Shown here piece by piece: positions 1 to 6,110 of a stretch of DNA of 10,606 nucleotides. Origin of the DNA: a bacterium (GTDB lineage: Bacteria; Verrucomicrobiota; Verrucomicrobiae; JAJYAR01); assembly GCA_021779435.1 (NCBI GenBank), contig JAJYAR010000056.1:1-10606 (forward strand), written 5' to 3'. The translations under genes were made by a program, and so were the position numbers. The notes beneath the pieces are model-generated. The model saw only the letters and a list, made by a program, of their open reading frames with translations. It did no database searches and was not told where the DNA came from. The stretch's first letter is position 1, and each line of letters begins with the position of its first letter.

Positions 1-2
1 TC

Positions 3-1043
3 ATGCAGGGCGCGACGCCCGTCGCGACCGCGCGGGCCGGCACCGGGCCGAAACGCGCCCAGCTCAGCGTGAACGATTACGCGGACGGCGTGCTCGCCGG
101 GAACCGGACCGTTCTTGGGCGGGCCATCACGTTGATCGAGAGCAACGCCCAGGCCCATCAGGAGCAGGCCCAGCAGTTGCTCGCAAAGCTGCTCCCCAGC
201 ACGGGCAAGTCGCGTAGGATCGGGATCACCGGCATCCCGGGGGCCGGCAAGAGCACCTTCATCGAGGCCTTCGGCTGTCACCTCACGGGGCTCGGCCACA
301 AAGTCGCCGTCCTCGCCATCGACCCTTCCAGCACCGTCACCGGGGGCAGCATCCTTGGCGACAAGGTCCGGATGGAGAAGCTCAGCCAGCAGGCGAACGC
401 CTTCATCCGTCCATCCCCTTCCGGCGGCTCTCTCGGCGGGGTCGCGCGCAAGACCCGTGAAGCCATCCTCGTATGCGAAGCCGCGGGCTTCGATGTCGTC
501 ATCGTCGAGACCGTGGGCGTTGGCCAGAACGAGGTCACCGTCCGTTCCATGGTGGACTTCTTCCTCGTCCTCATGATCGCAGGCGCCGGCGATGAGGTTC
601 AGGGCATCAAGAAGGGCATCATCGAACTCGCCGATGCACTGGTCATCAACAAGGCCGATGGCGAGAACCGTCCCCGCGCGATGGCCACCCAGGCTGAGAT
701 GAAACGCGTCCTTCATTATCTGCACCGCACCACCGAAGGTTGGGAAACGCCCGCTCTGCTGGCCTCCGCCCTGACGGGGGATGGCGTGCTGGACGTGTGG
801 CAGACGACCACTGACTTTTTCGAACATGTCCAATCGATGGGCGCGCTCAGCATGCGCCGCCGGGTGCAGGCAATCGAGTGGATGCATGCCTTGATCGGCG
901 AGGGTCTTCGGTCCCGATTCTACGAGGCACCCGCCGTGAAACAACAGCTTCGCCGGATCGAGGACGCCGTCGGTGATGGAAAACTCCCGGCCCTCGCCGC
1001 CGCGCTGGAGATGCTGAAGAGCGGGACGACAGAGCAAGGTTAG
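3..1043 (+). CDS. meaB: MeaB/ArgK-type P-loop GTPase, methylmalonyl-CoA mutase chaperone
   Basis: This is a 346-residue G3E-family GTPase. The family protects and reactivates B12-dependent methylmalonyl-CoA mutase, gating cofactor loading in the cytoplasm. A Walker A loop GIPGAGKST lies at residues 77-85. The family signature IDPSS is at 106-110 and the RPSPSGGSLGGVARKTREA block is at 137-154. The switch region VETVGVGQNE is at 168-177, and the guanine-specificity motif NKAD at 216-219. The C-terminal third is the helical dimerisation arm usual for MeaB. Length is close to the 330-350 residues normal for the family. The ATG at base 3 gives a sensible N-terminus (LSVNDYADGVLAGNR is the expected first helix), but the true start could lie just outside the window. 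The usual partner, a mutase gene, would be expected upstream and cannot be seen. Seen: motifs. Known: family role. Inferred: the client is methylmalonyl-CoA mutase rather than another B12 mutase. Confidence 0.93.
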   Translation: MQGATPVATARAGTGPKRAQLSVNDYADGVLAGNRTVLGRAITLIESNAQAHQEQAQQLLAKLLPSTGKSRRIGITGIPGAGKSTFIEAFGCHLTGLGHKVAVLAIDPSSTVTGGSILGDKVRMEKLSQQANAFIRPSPSGGSLGGVARKTREAILVCEAAGFDVVIVETVGVGQNEVTVRSMVDFFLVLMIAGAGDEVQGIKKGIIELADALVINKADGENRPRAMATQAEMKRVLHYLHRTTEGWETPALLASALTGDGVLDVWQTTTDFFEHVQSMGALSMRRRVQAIEWMHALIGEGLRSRFYEAPAVKQQLRRIEDAVGDGKLPALAAALEMLKSGTTEQG

Positions 1044-1045
1044 AA

Positions 1046-1070
1046 CCGGAAGGCTCTTACGAGCCGCCGG
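1046..1070 (+). terminator. Hairpin directly after meaB, possible terminator without T run
   Basis: GGCTC (1052-1056) pairs with GAGCC (1061-1065) around a TTAC loop. Flanking CCGG (1046-1049) and CCGG (1067-1070) can extend the stem past a small internal loop. It begins three bases after the meaB stop. There is no T run, so it is either a weak terminator or an mRNA 3' stabilising hairpin. Confidence 0.4.
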
Positions 1071-1078
1071 CCTGCCTC

Positions 1079-1102
1079 TGTAGGAGCAAATTCATTTGCG
1101 AT
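1079..1102 (+). repeat. Solitary REP-like element, same family as the 3' array
   Basis: The element begins TGTAGGAGC and continues with the hairpin GCAAAT-TC-ATTTGC (1086-1099), then GAT. This is the same sequence, in forward orientation, as the inverted REP arms at 10307-10329, 10407-10429 and 10507-10529. A GTAG head followed by a short palindromic stem is the layout of bacterial REP sequences mobilised by REP-associated tyrosine transposases (RAYTs). Here it stands alone, downstream of meaB. No transposase gene is present in the window. Confidence 0.8.
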
Positions 1103-1148
1103 CCGCCCGGCAGACCCGTCTGTCCCCTCCGTCGGCGGACACGGCAGC

Positions 1149-1199
1149 GCGGCCATACCTATTTATCGCACGGCTGATCAGTAGCTTGCGATAGGCCGC
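1149..1199 (+). other. Large imperfect hairpin, possible structured RNA or degenerate mobile repeat
   Basis: GCGGCC (1149-1154) pairs with GGCCGC (1194-1199). TATCGCA (1164-1170) pairs with TGCGATA (1187-1193), directly adjoining on the 3' side. Together they give 13 base pairs with a nine-base bulge on the 5' side. The 16-base loop contains the palindrome CTGATCAG (1174-1181). An alternative pairing, CCTAT (1158-1162) with ATAGG (1191-1195), could compete. No known RNA family is recognised. Confidence 0.35.
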
Positions 1200-1347
1200 A
1201 TCATGTCTCTCCCCTTGCGCGCCTGAGGACACCGTTCTCTCGGCTTCAATCATAAGCATCTACTGTTTATTGGCTTACGTCTTAACCTCAGGCACTCTGC
1301 TCTCCGGCCCCCCATATTGCTTCTCGGCTCCCTCCTCGCCCGTTTCT

Positions 1348-1365
1348 CCCGGCCATCCGGGTTTT
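1348..1365 (+). terminator. Terminator-like hairpin with TTTT ahead of the HIT gene
   Basis: CCCGG (1348-1352), loop CCAT, CCGGG (1357-1361), then TTTT (1362-1365). This is a small intrinsic-terminator shape. It lies 300 bases after meaB and 56 bases before the HIT start, so it may end meaB transcription or act as a leader attenuator. A second GC hairpin (1376-1386, GCCC-GGG-GGGC) followed by a T-rich stretch (1387-1406) lies just after it. Confidence 0.4.
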
Positions 1366-1420
1366 GACATTCCCGGCCCGGGGGGCTTTCGTGTTTGTTC
1401 TTTTTTCAGAACTTTCCGAC

Positions 1421-1924
1421 ATGCAGCAGCTGCACGCCTACTGGCGTATGGAATACATCGAAGCGCCGCGGTACCCGCCGGCGATGAAGAAGCCGTTCAC
1501 CGAGCTGCCTGCGCTCGGTGACGATCGTGCTGCGCTGATCGTTCATCGCTCGAAGCTTTCGTACCTGGTCCTCAACCGCTTCCCCTACAATCCGGGGCAC
1601 CTTCTGGCCGTGCCGTTCCGCGAGGTCGACTCGCTCCAGGCGCTCAACACCGCCGAGCGGGCCGACTTGTTCGAGGAGATAATTTTCGGGCAGGCACTGC
1701 TGGCAAAGGCCTTGAAACCCGACGGCTTCAACATCGGGTTCAATCTCGGCATCGAGGTTGCCGGCGGCAGCATCCCGCATATTCACGGCCACGTCGTTCC
1801 CCGCTGGAACGGGGACAACAATTTCATGCCAGTCCTGGCCCAAACGCGCATTCTCCCGCAATCTCTCGAGGCCACTTGGGAAAAACTGTCTGCGGCCTGC
1901 ACCACGCTCGTCGGCTCTCAATAA
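1421..1924 (+). CDS. HIT-family nucleotide hydrolase/phosphorylase
   Basis: This 167-residue histidine triad protein belongs to a family that hydrolyses or phosphorolyses dinucleoside polyphosphates such as Ap4A, or nucleotide phosphoramidates. The catalytic HIT motif HIHGHVV is at residues 120-126, with H120, H122 and H124 as the triad. The N-terminal YWRMEYI (7-13) is typical of the HIT branch that includes the actinobacterial Ap4A phosphorylases. LNRFPYNPGHLLAVP (51-65) is the nucleotide-binding strand-turn of the fold. The ATG at 1421 was chosen because the protein then starts at the normal family position. An upstream TTG at 1364 would add a GC-driven, unfamily-like extension. No strong ribosome binding site precedes 1421. 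The phoH start follows 26 bases after the stop, so co-transcription is likely. Substrate is inferred from family only. Confidence 0.9.
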   Translation: MQQLHAYWRMEYIEAPRYPPAMKKPFTELPALGDDRAALIVHRSKLSYLVLNRFPYNPGHLLAVPFREVDSLQALNTAERADLFEEIIFGQALLAKALKPDGFNIGFNLGIEVAGGSIPHIHGHVVPRWNGDNNFMPVLAQTRILPQSLEATWEKLSAACTTLVGSQ

Positions 1925-1950
1925 GCCGCGCCGTCGCCCGCCGCACCGCC

Positions 1951-2934
1951 ATGCCATCGAAGACACTTCATTTCCCGAGTCCCCGGCACCTTGGCTCACT
2001 GTTCGCCGGCCGTGAGGAAAACCTCACCCATGCGGAACACGCCCTGGGCGCCAGGCTGACCACCCGGGAGGACTGGCTGAAGATCGACGGCACGGCCGAG
2101 CAGGTCGCCGTTGCCGAAGCCCTCTTCGCGTTCCTCGACCAGGCGCGCACGCAGGGCATGGGCATTCGCACCCCCGACTTCCACCGCATCACCGACGCGT
2201 TCGCCCGGGGCGAGGGCCCCCAGCTCCAGACGCTCCTCGACCAGCCTCTCGTCATCACGACGAACCGGAAGACGATCGTTCCGAAGACGCTCGGCCAGAA
2301 ACTCTACCTGCAGTCGATGCTCGCCCACCCGGTGGTGTTCGGTGTCGGCCCCGCGGGCACGGGCAAGACCTACCTTGCGATGGCGGTCGCCGTTAACGCC
2401 CTCCTCAAGAATCAGGTCGAGCGCATCGTACTCACCCGGCCGGCGGTCGAGGCGGGCGAGGCGCTCGGCTTTCTGCCGGGCGATCTCCGCGAGAAGATCC
2501 TCCCGTATCTGCGGCCGCTGTACGACGCGCTCCATGACATGCTGGACGCCGAGGACGTCGCCCGCCTTACCGAAAAGGGCGTGATCGAGATTGCCCCCCT
2601 CGCCTACATGCGGGGCCGCACGCTCTCACGCGCTTTCGTTATCCTCGACGAGGCCCAGAACACCACCTCCGAGCAGATGATGATGTTCCTCACGCGCCTG
2701 GGCGAGGAGTCACGTATGGTGGTCACGGGCGACGTCACCCAGGTCGACCTGCCCCGCTCGAAGCAGAGCGGTCTCATCGAGGTCCGGCATATCCTGTCCG
2801 ATATCGCGGGCATCGATTTCCACACCTTCAGCGGCGCGGATGTCGTTCGGCACCCGCTTGTCCAGAGGATCATCGACGCGTACGAGGCCTATCGTAATCC
2901 GGACGAAGCGCCGGACGGCGAGGAGAAGCAATGA
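1951..2934 (+). CDS. phoH: PhoH-family P-loop ATPase
   Basis: This 327-residue cytoplasmic ATPase of the PhoH/PhoL (YbeZ) family is usually linked to RNA metabolism and ribosome maturation with YbeY. The N-terminal 60 residues are a KH-like region (LGARLTTREDWLKIDGTAEQV). Walker A GPAGTGKT is at 133-140. The diagnostic block LTRPAVEAGEALGFLPGDL runs over 161-179 and EKILPYLRPLYD follows at 181-192. Walker B VILDEAQN is at 230-237. The sensor-like VTGDVTQVDLP is at 258-268. ATG 1951 was preferred over an in-frame ATG at 1876, which overlaps the end of the HIT gene and would add an uncharacteristic arginine-rich N-terminus. The stop overlaps a 15-codon ORF that leads into the 7TM-HD gene. The ybeY gene two genes downstream fits the conserved functional partnership. 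Confidence 0.95.
   Translation: MPSKTLHFPSPRHLGSLFAGREENLTHAEHALGARLTTREDWLKIDGTAEQVAVAEALFAFLDQARTQGMGIRTPDFHRITDAFARGEGPQLQTLLDQPLVITTNRKTIVPKTLGQKLYLQSMLAHPVVFGVGPAGTGKTYLAMAVAVNALLKNQVERIVLTRPAVEAGEALGFLPGDLREKILPYLRPLYDALHDMLDAEDVARLTEKGVIEIAPLAYMRGRTLSRAFVILDEAQNTTSEQMMMFLTRLGEESRMVVTGDVTQVDLPRSKQSGLIEVRHILSDIAGIDFHTFSGADVVRHPLVQRIIDAYEAYRNPDEAPDGEEKQ
2921..2930 (+). promoter_or_regulatory. Ribosome binding site for the bridging mini-ORF
   Basis: AGGAG (2921-2925) lies five bases before ATG 2931, ideal Shine-Dalgarno spacing. It is the best such site ahead of any start in this window; most other genes here show none. It also encodes Glu codons at the end of PhoH, so the match could be incidental. 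Confidence 0.45.
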
Positions 2935-2978
2935 CCACGCGTCGCAACGCCCTGCCCTCGCCTTCCGCCACCTTCTGA
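2931..2978 (+). CDS. 15-codon bridging ORF between phoH and the 7TM-HD gene
   Basis: The start ATG overlaps the phoH stop as ATGA (2931-2934). The ORF reads MTTRRNALPSPSATF and stops at TGA 2976-2978, which overlaps the next gene's ATG as TGATG (2976-2980). A well-placed AGGAG precedes it. The peptide resembles no family I know. If translated, its probable role is to pass ribosomes from phoH to the 7TM-HD gene, whose own start lacks a Shine-Dalgarno. The arrangement is directly visible; translation is inferred and the ORF could be chance. Confidence 0.3.
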   Translation: MTTRRNALPSPSATF

Positions 2979-5422
2979 TGTCCGTCCGCAACCAGCTCAA
3001 ACTCCTCCTCGGAGGCCTGAACGCCCGCCGCAGCGGACGGCCCGTGCCGGTTGCCCCCGCCGTGTGGAGCGATTTTCTCGAGCGCAGCCGCCTGATCGCC
3101 GCACTCATCTTTCTCGTCACCGTCACAGCCATCGTTGTCCTCAGCTCCGCCGGCGTGAGCACGTTGAACGTGCCGGTGTTGCCAAACCAGGTTGCCACGA
3201 CCCGCGTCACCGCCAATGCGAGCTTCTCGTTCGAAAGCGCGGAAAAGACCCGGGCCGCCCAGGCCCAGTTCGCCGACCGCGTCCCCCCGGTCTATCGCAT
3301 CGACACCGAACCGCTCCGCCGCTTCGAGACCGCCGCCCGCGCGCTGCTGGCTGACCTCGCCGTATTCCAGGCGGCGAATCCAGGTGAAGCCGCCTCGGTG
3401 ACGCGCCGCGCGGAACTCGGCTCGATTGCCGACGCTTTCAACGCCCGTGGAAACTACCACGCCACGCCGGACGACGTCGCCGCGATGATGGCGATGGACG
3501 AGAAGACGCGGGCTGCCGTGTTCGACAACGGCCTCGCCACCCTGCGCGACATCTACGCCGAGGGAATCGTCGACTCCGCTCTTGGCGGCGTCGTGCCCGG
3601 GAGTGCGATCATATTCCAGATCCTGCGGCCTGACGGCTCCATCGGCCAGCGGCCGGTGCAGTCGATGGAGGACGCCCTCACCGTGTTGCGCGTAAGTCTC
3701 GCGGCCGACAACGTTCCCCGCGCCGCGGCACAGGCGGTCTTCCGCGTGTTCCGCTTCGGACTCACCCCCAACATCGTCTTTGATCGCGTCGCGACGCAGG
3801 AGCGGCAGACCGCAGCCGTCAGATCGGTCAAGCCCGTCATGGTGAACGTCCAGGCCGGCCAGACCATCATCGAGCCCGGTGACCGCGTGACGACCGAGCA
3901 GTATGAGATCTACTCGGCGTACCGGCGGTACCTGCTCAGTCATGGCGACACCGAGTTTCACGAGGGGCTCACGTTGTACCGGCGCGTTCTGCTGGTGCTC
4001 GCGATGCTGCTCGCCTCGCTCATCTACATTCGGATCGAAGACCCCGAAACGCTCCGCAACAACGTGCGCTGCGGGCTCCTCGCGCTGGTCGTGATCACAA
4101 ACCTGGCACTGGTGCGAGGCATCTGCTCGCTGGGTGGCGCCGCCTTCTTTGTCAGTGACGGCTCCTGGGCCTCCACGCTGCCGTACGTCGCGCCCACCGC
4201 CTTCGCCCCGCTGATCGTTGCCATTCTCATCGATGCCGGCTCCGGCATCTTCATGGCGCTGCTCATCTCCATTTTCACCGGCGTCATTTACGGCAACCGC
4301 CTCGACCTGCTGATCATGACGTTCCTGGCGTCCCTGGTGACGATGTACCTCGCGCGCGACGCCCGCCGCCGCAGCCGGGTCGTTCGGGCCGCGGGCGCCG
4401 GCGGTTTGACGCTCGCCGCGTTCGCGGCGCTCATCGGCATCGCCGACCAGACACCGATCGATGTCCTCGGCAGGCAGATGGTGGCCGGACTCGCCGCAGG
4501 GCTGCTCACCGGCATCGGCGTGGTCGGCCTCCTTCCCGTCCTCGAATCGCTGTTCAAGCGTACGACCGACATCACGCTTCTCGAGCTTACCGACTACAAC
4601 CATCCGCTGCTTCGGCACATGCAGTTGGAGGCACCCGGCACGTATCATCACTCCCTCGTCGTGGCCCAGCTCGCCGAGAACGCCGCGAGTGCGATCGGCG
4701 CGAATCCACTGCTGACCCGCGTGTGCGCCCTTTTCCACGACGTCGGGAAGACGATCAATCCGCAGTTCTTCGCGGAGAATCAGCGGGAGCGGAGCAATCC
4801 GCATGACAATCGAGATCCCCAGGAGTCGGCCCGGATCATCCGGCAGCACGTGCCCGATGGCGTCGAGCTCGCGCAAAAGCACCACCTGCCGCGCGCGGTG
4901 ATCGACGTGATCCAGCAGCACCACGGCACGACGCTTGTCCGCTATTTCTATCACCGCGCGATCGAGCAGTCCCGCGCCCCATTCCCGGCGCCGCGTCCCA
5001 CCACGGGCGCGACTTCACCCGCGAAGCCCGCGTCCCAGCCCCGAGTCGCCCAAGCGCCCTCCGCGCCGCCCGCCCCGCCGGATGAGGCGGCGTTCCGCTA
5101 CTCAGGCCCCATCCCGCAGTTCAAGGAGAGCGCGATCATCTCACTGGCCGACGCCGTGGAGGCGACCGCGCGTTCCATGCGCGATCTGACGCCCGAAAGA
5201 GTCCAGGAATTGATCGATCGGATCGTCGGCGAGCGCATCGCCGATGCCCAACTCGACGCAGCACCGCTCACGTTCGATGAAATCAAGCGCGTCAAGGACA
5301 GCTTCCATTTCACCCTCGTGAACATGTCTCACGCGCGAATGGCCTACCCGGCGGGTGAATCGGTTTCAGACGAACGCACCGTGACGCCGCCCGTCGAGCG
5401 CAAGGCGCCTGTCCGCGCATAA
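2978..5422 (+). CDS. 7TM-HD phosphohydrolase, PgpH/YqfF-type (c-di-AMP phosphodiesterase family)
   Basis: This 814-residue membrane protein belongs to the 7TM receptor-HD family, whose characterised member PgpH hydrolyses cyclic di-AMP. Order of parts: a cytoplasmic basic N-terminus; a membrane segment at about 39-57; an extracytoplasmic 7TMR-HDED domain at about 70-330 (FSFESAEKTRAAQAQ, VPPVYRID); a membrane bundle from about 335 to 521; and a cytoplasmic HD domain. HD residues visible are YHHS (556-559), FHDVGK (586-591, H587-D588), H624 (QHV), QHHG (647-650) and LADAVEA (723-729, D725). An Ala/Pro-rich stretch at about 667-702 interrupts the HD domain between FYHRA and FRYSGPIPQFKE. ATG 2978 gives the normal start; the ORF is open upstream to 2840, but that part overlaps phoH. 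Downstream ybeY starts seven bases after the stop, so one operon is likely. Cyclic di-AMP as substrate is inferred from family. Confidence 0.92.
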   Translation: MSVRNQLKLLLGGLNARRSGRPVPVAPAVWSDFLERSRLIAALIFLVTVTAIVVLSSAGVSTLNVPVLPNQVATTRVTANASFSFESAEKTRAAQAQFADRVPPVYRIDTEPLRRFETAARALLADLAVFQAANPGEAASVTRRAELGSIADAFNARGNYHATPDDVAAMMAMDEKTRAAVFDNGLATLRDIYAEGIVDSALGGVVPGSAIIFQILRPDGSIGQRPVQSMEDALTVLRVSLAADNVPRAAAQAVFRVFRFGLTPNIVFDRVATQERQTAAVRSVKPVMVNVQAGQTIIEPGDRVTTEQYEIYSAYRRYLLSHGDTEFHEGLTLYRRVLLVLAMLLASLIYIRIEDPETLRNNVRCGLLALVVITNLALVRGICSLGGAAFFVSDGSWASTLPYVAPTAFAPLIVAILIDAGSGIFMALLISIFTGVIYGNRLDLLIMTFLASLVTMYLARDARRRSRVVRAAGAGGLTLAAFAALIGIADQTPIDVLGRQMVAGLAAGLLTGIGVVGLLPVLESLFKRTTDITLLELTDYNHPLLRHMQLEAPGTYHHSLVVAQLAENAASAIGANPLLTRVCALFHDVGKTINPQFFAENQRERSNPHDNRDPQESARIIRQHVPDGVELAQKHHLPRAVIDVIQQHHGTTLVRYFYHRAIEQSRAPFPAPRPTTGATSPAKPASQPRVAQAPSAPPAPPDEAAFRYSGPIPQFKESAIISLADAVEATARSMRDLTPERVQELIDRIVGERIADAQLDAAPLTFDEIKRVKDSFHFTLVNMSHARMAYPAGESVSDERTVTPPVERKAPVRA

Positions 5423-5429
5423 CGCCCGC

Positions 5430-5933
5430 ATGCGTCCGATCGCCGTCGCCAACAAGCACCCCGGACTTCGCATTCCGCGGGGCTCAGTCGAGCGGGTCAT
5501 CCATACCCTCGACGCCCACCACGCGGAACTCGCGACCACCCACTCCGTGCTCGGCAACGAGGGGGAGTTTTCGGTGGTGTTCATGACCGACCCCGCGCTC
5601 GCGAAGCTTCACGACGATTTCCTCCAAGACCCGTCGATCACGGATGTCATCACGTTCGAGGGAAGTCCGGCGATCGGAACCGCAGGTGAGCTCTGCGTCT
5701 CCGCCGACGCGGCCGTGAGGCACTGCCGGGAGTCCGCCCCGAAGAGACGCTCGATCGATCCGGAGGCATTTCGGGAGGAGCTGACGTTGTACGTCGTGCA
5801 CGGGTGGCTCCACCTCGCCGGCTACGATGACCTTCAGCCGGCGAAGAAGCGGATCATGCGCCGTGCCGAAGCCCGCGCCATGAAACTGCTGCGCGCCGCC
5901 GGCGCTGTGCCGGAGTTCCGGTTGCGCGCCTGA
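5430..5933 (+). CDS. ybeY: YbeY endoribonuclease, rRNA maturation factor
   Basis: This 167-residue UPF0054 metalloprotein family member acts in 16S rRNA 3'-end processing and ribosome quality control. TDVITFEG (71-78) matches the family TDVLSFP block and AGELCVSADAA (85-95) matches GDIVIS. The metal-binding segment VHGWLHLAGYDDLQPAKKRIMRRAE spans 123-147. H124 and H128 are the first two ligands. The third canonical histidine of the HGxLHLxGYDH pattern is Asp here (D134), which can still bind zinc. The gene starts seven bases after the 7TM-HD stop and completes the phoH-7TMHD-ybeY cluster. No clear ribosome binding site is visible, so translation may be coupled. Identity is secure; full activity with Asp in the third position is inferred. 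Confidence 0.93.
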   Translation: MRPIAVANKHPGLRIPRGSVERVIHTLDAHHAELATTHSVLGNEGEFSVVFMTDPALAKLHDDFLQDPSITDVITFEGSPAIGTAGELCVSADAAVRHCRESAPKRRSIDPEAFREELTLYVVHGWLHLAGYDDLQPAKKRIMRRAEARAMKLLRAAGAVPEFRLRA

Positions 5934-5977
5934 GGCAGCGCGCAGCCCTTAGCTGAACGGCCATCGGCGCCACCTAC

Positions 5978-5995
5978 GCAACCGTCCGCGGTTGC
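5978..5995 (+). terminator. Seven-base-pair hairpin after ybeY, candidate terminator
   Basis: GCAACCG (5978-5984), loop TCCG, CGGTTGC (5989-5995) form a perfect stem 44 bases after the ybeY stop. No T run follows, so it is not a textbook intrinsic terminator. Its position suggests it marks the 3' end of the HIT-to-ybeY transcript. Confidence 0.45.
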
Positions 5996-6022
5996 TCCAC
6001 CGGTTCACCCGTATCTCGAAGC

Positions 6023-6041
6023 TGTAACCCAATAGGTTACA
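6023..6041. promoter_or_regulatory. Perfect 7-5-7 inverted repeat, operator-like
   Basis: TGTAACC (6023-6029), spacer CAATA, GGTTACA (6035-6041). It is more AT-rich than its surroundings and lies 70 bases before the DUF502 start, where an operator or promoter would be expected. The half site resembles the BirA box half (TGTAAACC), but the spacing is far too short for that factor. A dimeric repressor site or a small RNA hairpin are both possible. No factor is identified. Confidence 0.4.
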
Positions 6042-6051
6042 CGAGGTGTAT

Positions 6052-6070
6052 GCCCGTCGGGGCTGTTTTT
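6052..6070 (+). terminator. GC hairpin with T run upstream of the DUF502 gene
   Basis: GCCC (6052-6055), loop GTCG, GGGC (6060-6063), then TG and TTTTT (6066-6070), followed by CCGTG. It looks like a short intrinsic terminator or leader hairpin, 41 bases before the DUF502 start. A similar GCCC/GGGC hairpin followed by a T-rich stretch and CGTG lies at 1376-1393 ahead of the HIT gene. Confidence 0.4.
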
Positions 6071-6110
6071 CCGTGCCTTCCCGGATCACCCTCTTACCCT
6101 CGGTTCATTC

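Larger units (their letters stand above)
1044..1420. other. 377-base non-coding gap between meaB and the HIT gene
   Basis: I see no credible gene here. The one ORF starting in it (1270, TTG) is low-complexity in composition and runs into the HIT gene in the wrong frame. In order it contains a post-stop hairpin (1046-1070), a lone REP element (1079-1102), a small hairpin CAGAC-CC-GTCTG (1111-1122), a large imperfect hairpin (1149-1199), the 8-base inverted repeat GCCTGAGG (1221-1228) and CCTCAGGC (1286-1293), and two GC hairpins (1348-1365 and 1376-1386). The 1221-1293 arms are far apart and could be chance. TTGACA at 1364-1369 resembles a -35 box but has no convincing -10 box 16-18 bases on. 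The HIT promoter must lie in this gap or upstream, but I cannot place it. Confidence 0.7.

Noticed and set aside
1364..1369. TTGACA as a sigma-70 -35 box
   Set aside because: No plausible -10 hexamer lies 16-18 bases downstream; the hexamer also overlaps the hairpin T run.
1364..1420. N-terminal extension of the HIT protein from TTG 1364
   Set aside because: The added residues are hydrophobic filler not expected in the family, and ATG 1421 yields the standard N-terminus with the WRMEYI motif.
1270..1521. 83-codon + strand frame before the HIT gene
   Set aside because: Non-ATG start, no motif, and it overlaps the HIT gene out of frame.
2111..2584. 157-codon + strand frame inside phoH
   Set aside because: An Arg/Ser-rich out-of-frame translation of phoH, whose own product carries all PhoH motifs.
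2870..4954. 694-codon open frame on the - strand opposite the 7TM-HD gene
   Set aside because: Its length is explained by GC-rich codon bias of the real gene on the + strand. The translation is rich in Arg, Gly and Asp with no family motif, while the + strand product has clear domains.
6023..6041. BirA biotin operator
   Set aside because: Half sites are similar, but BirA sites need about a 14-16 base spacer and TGTAAACC halves; here the spacer is five and one A is missing.
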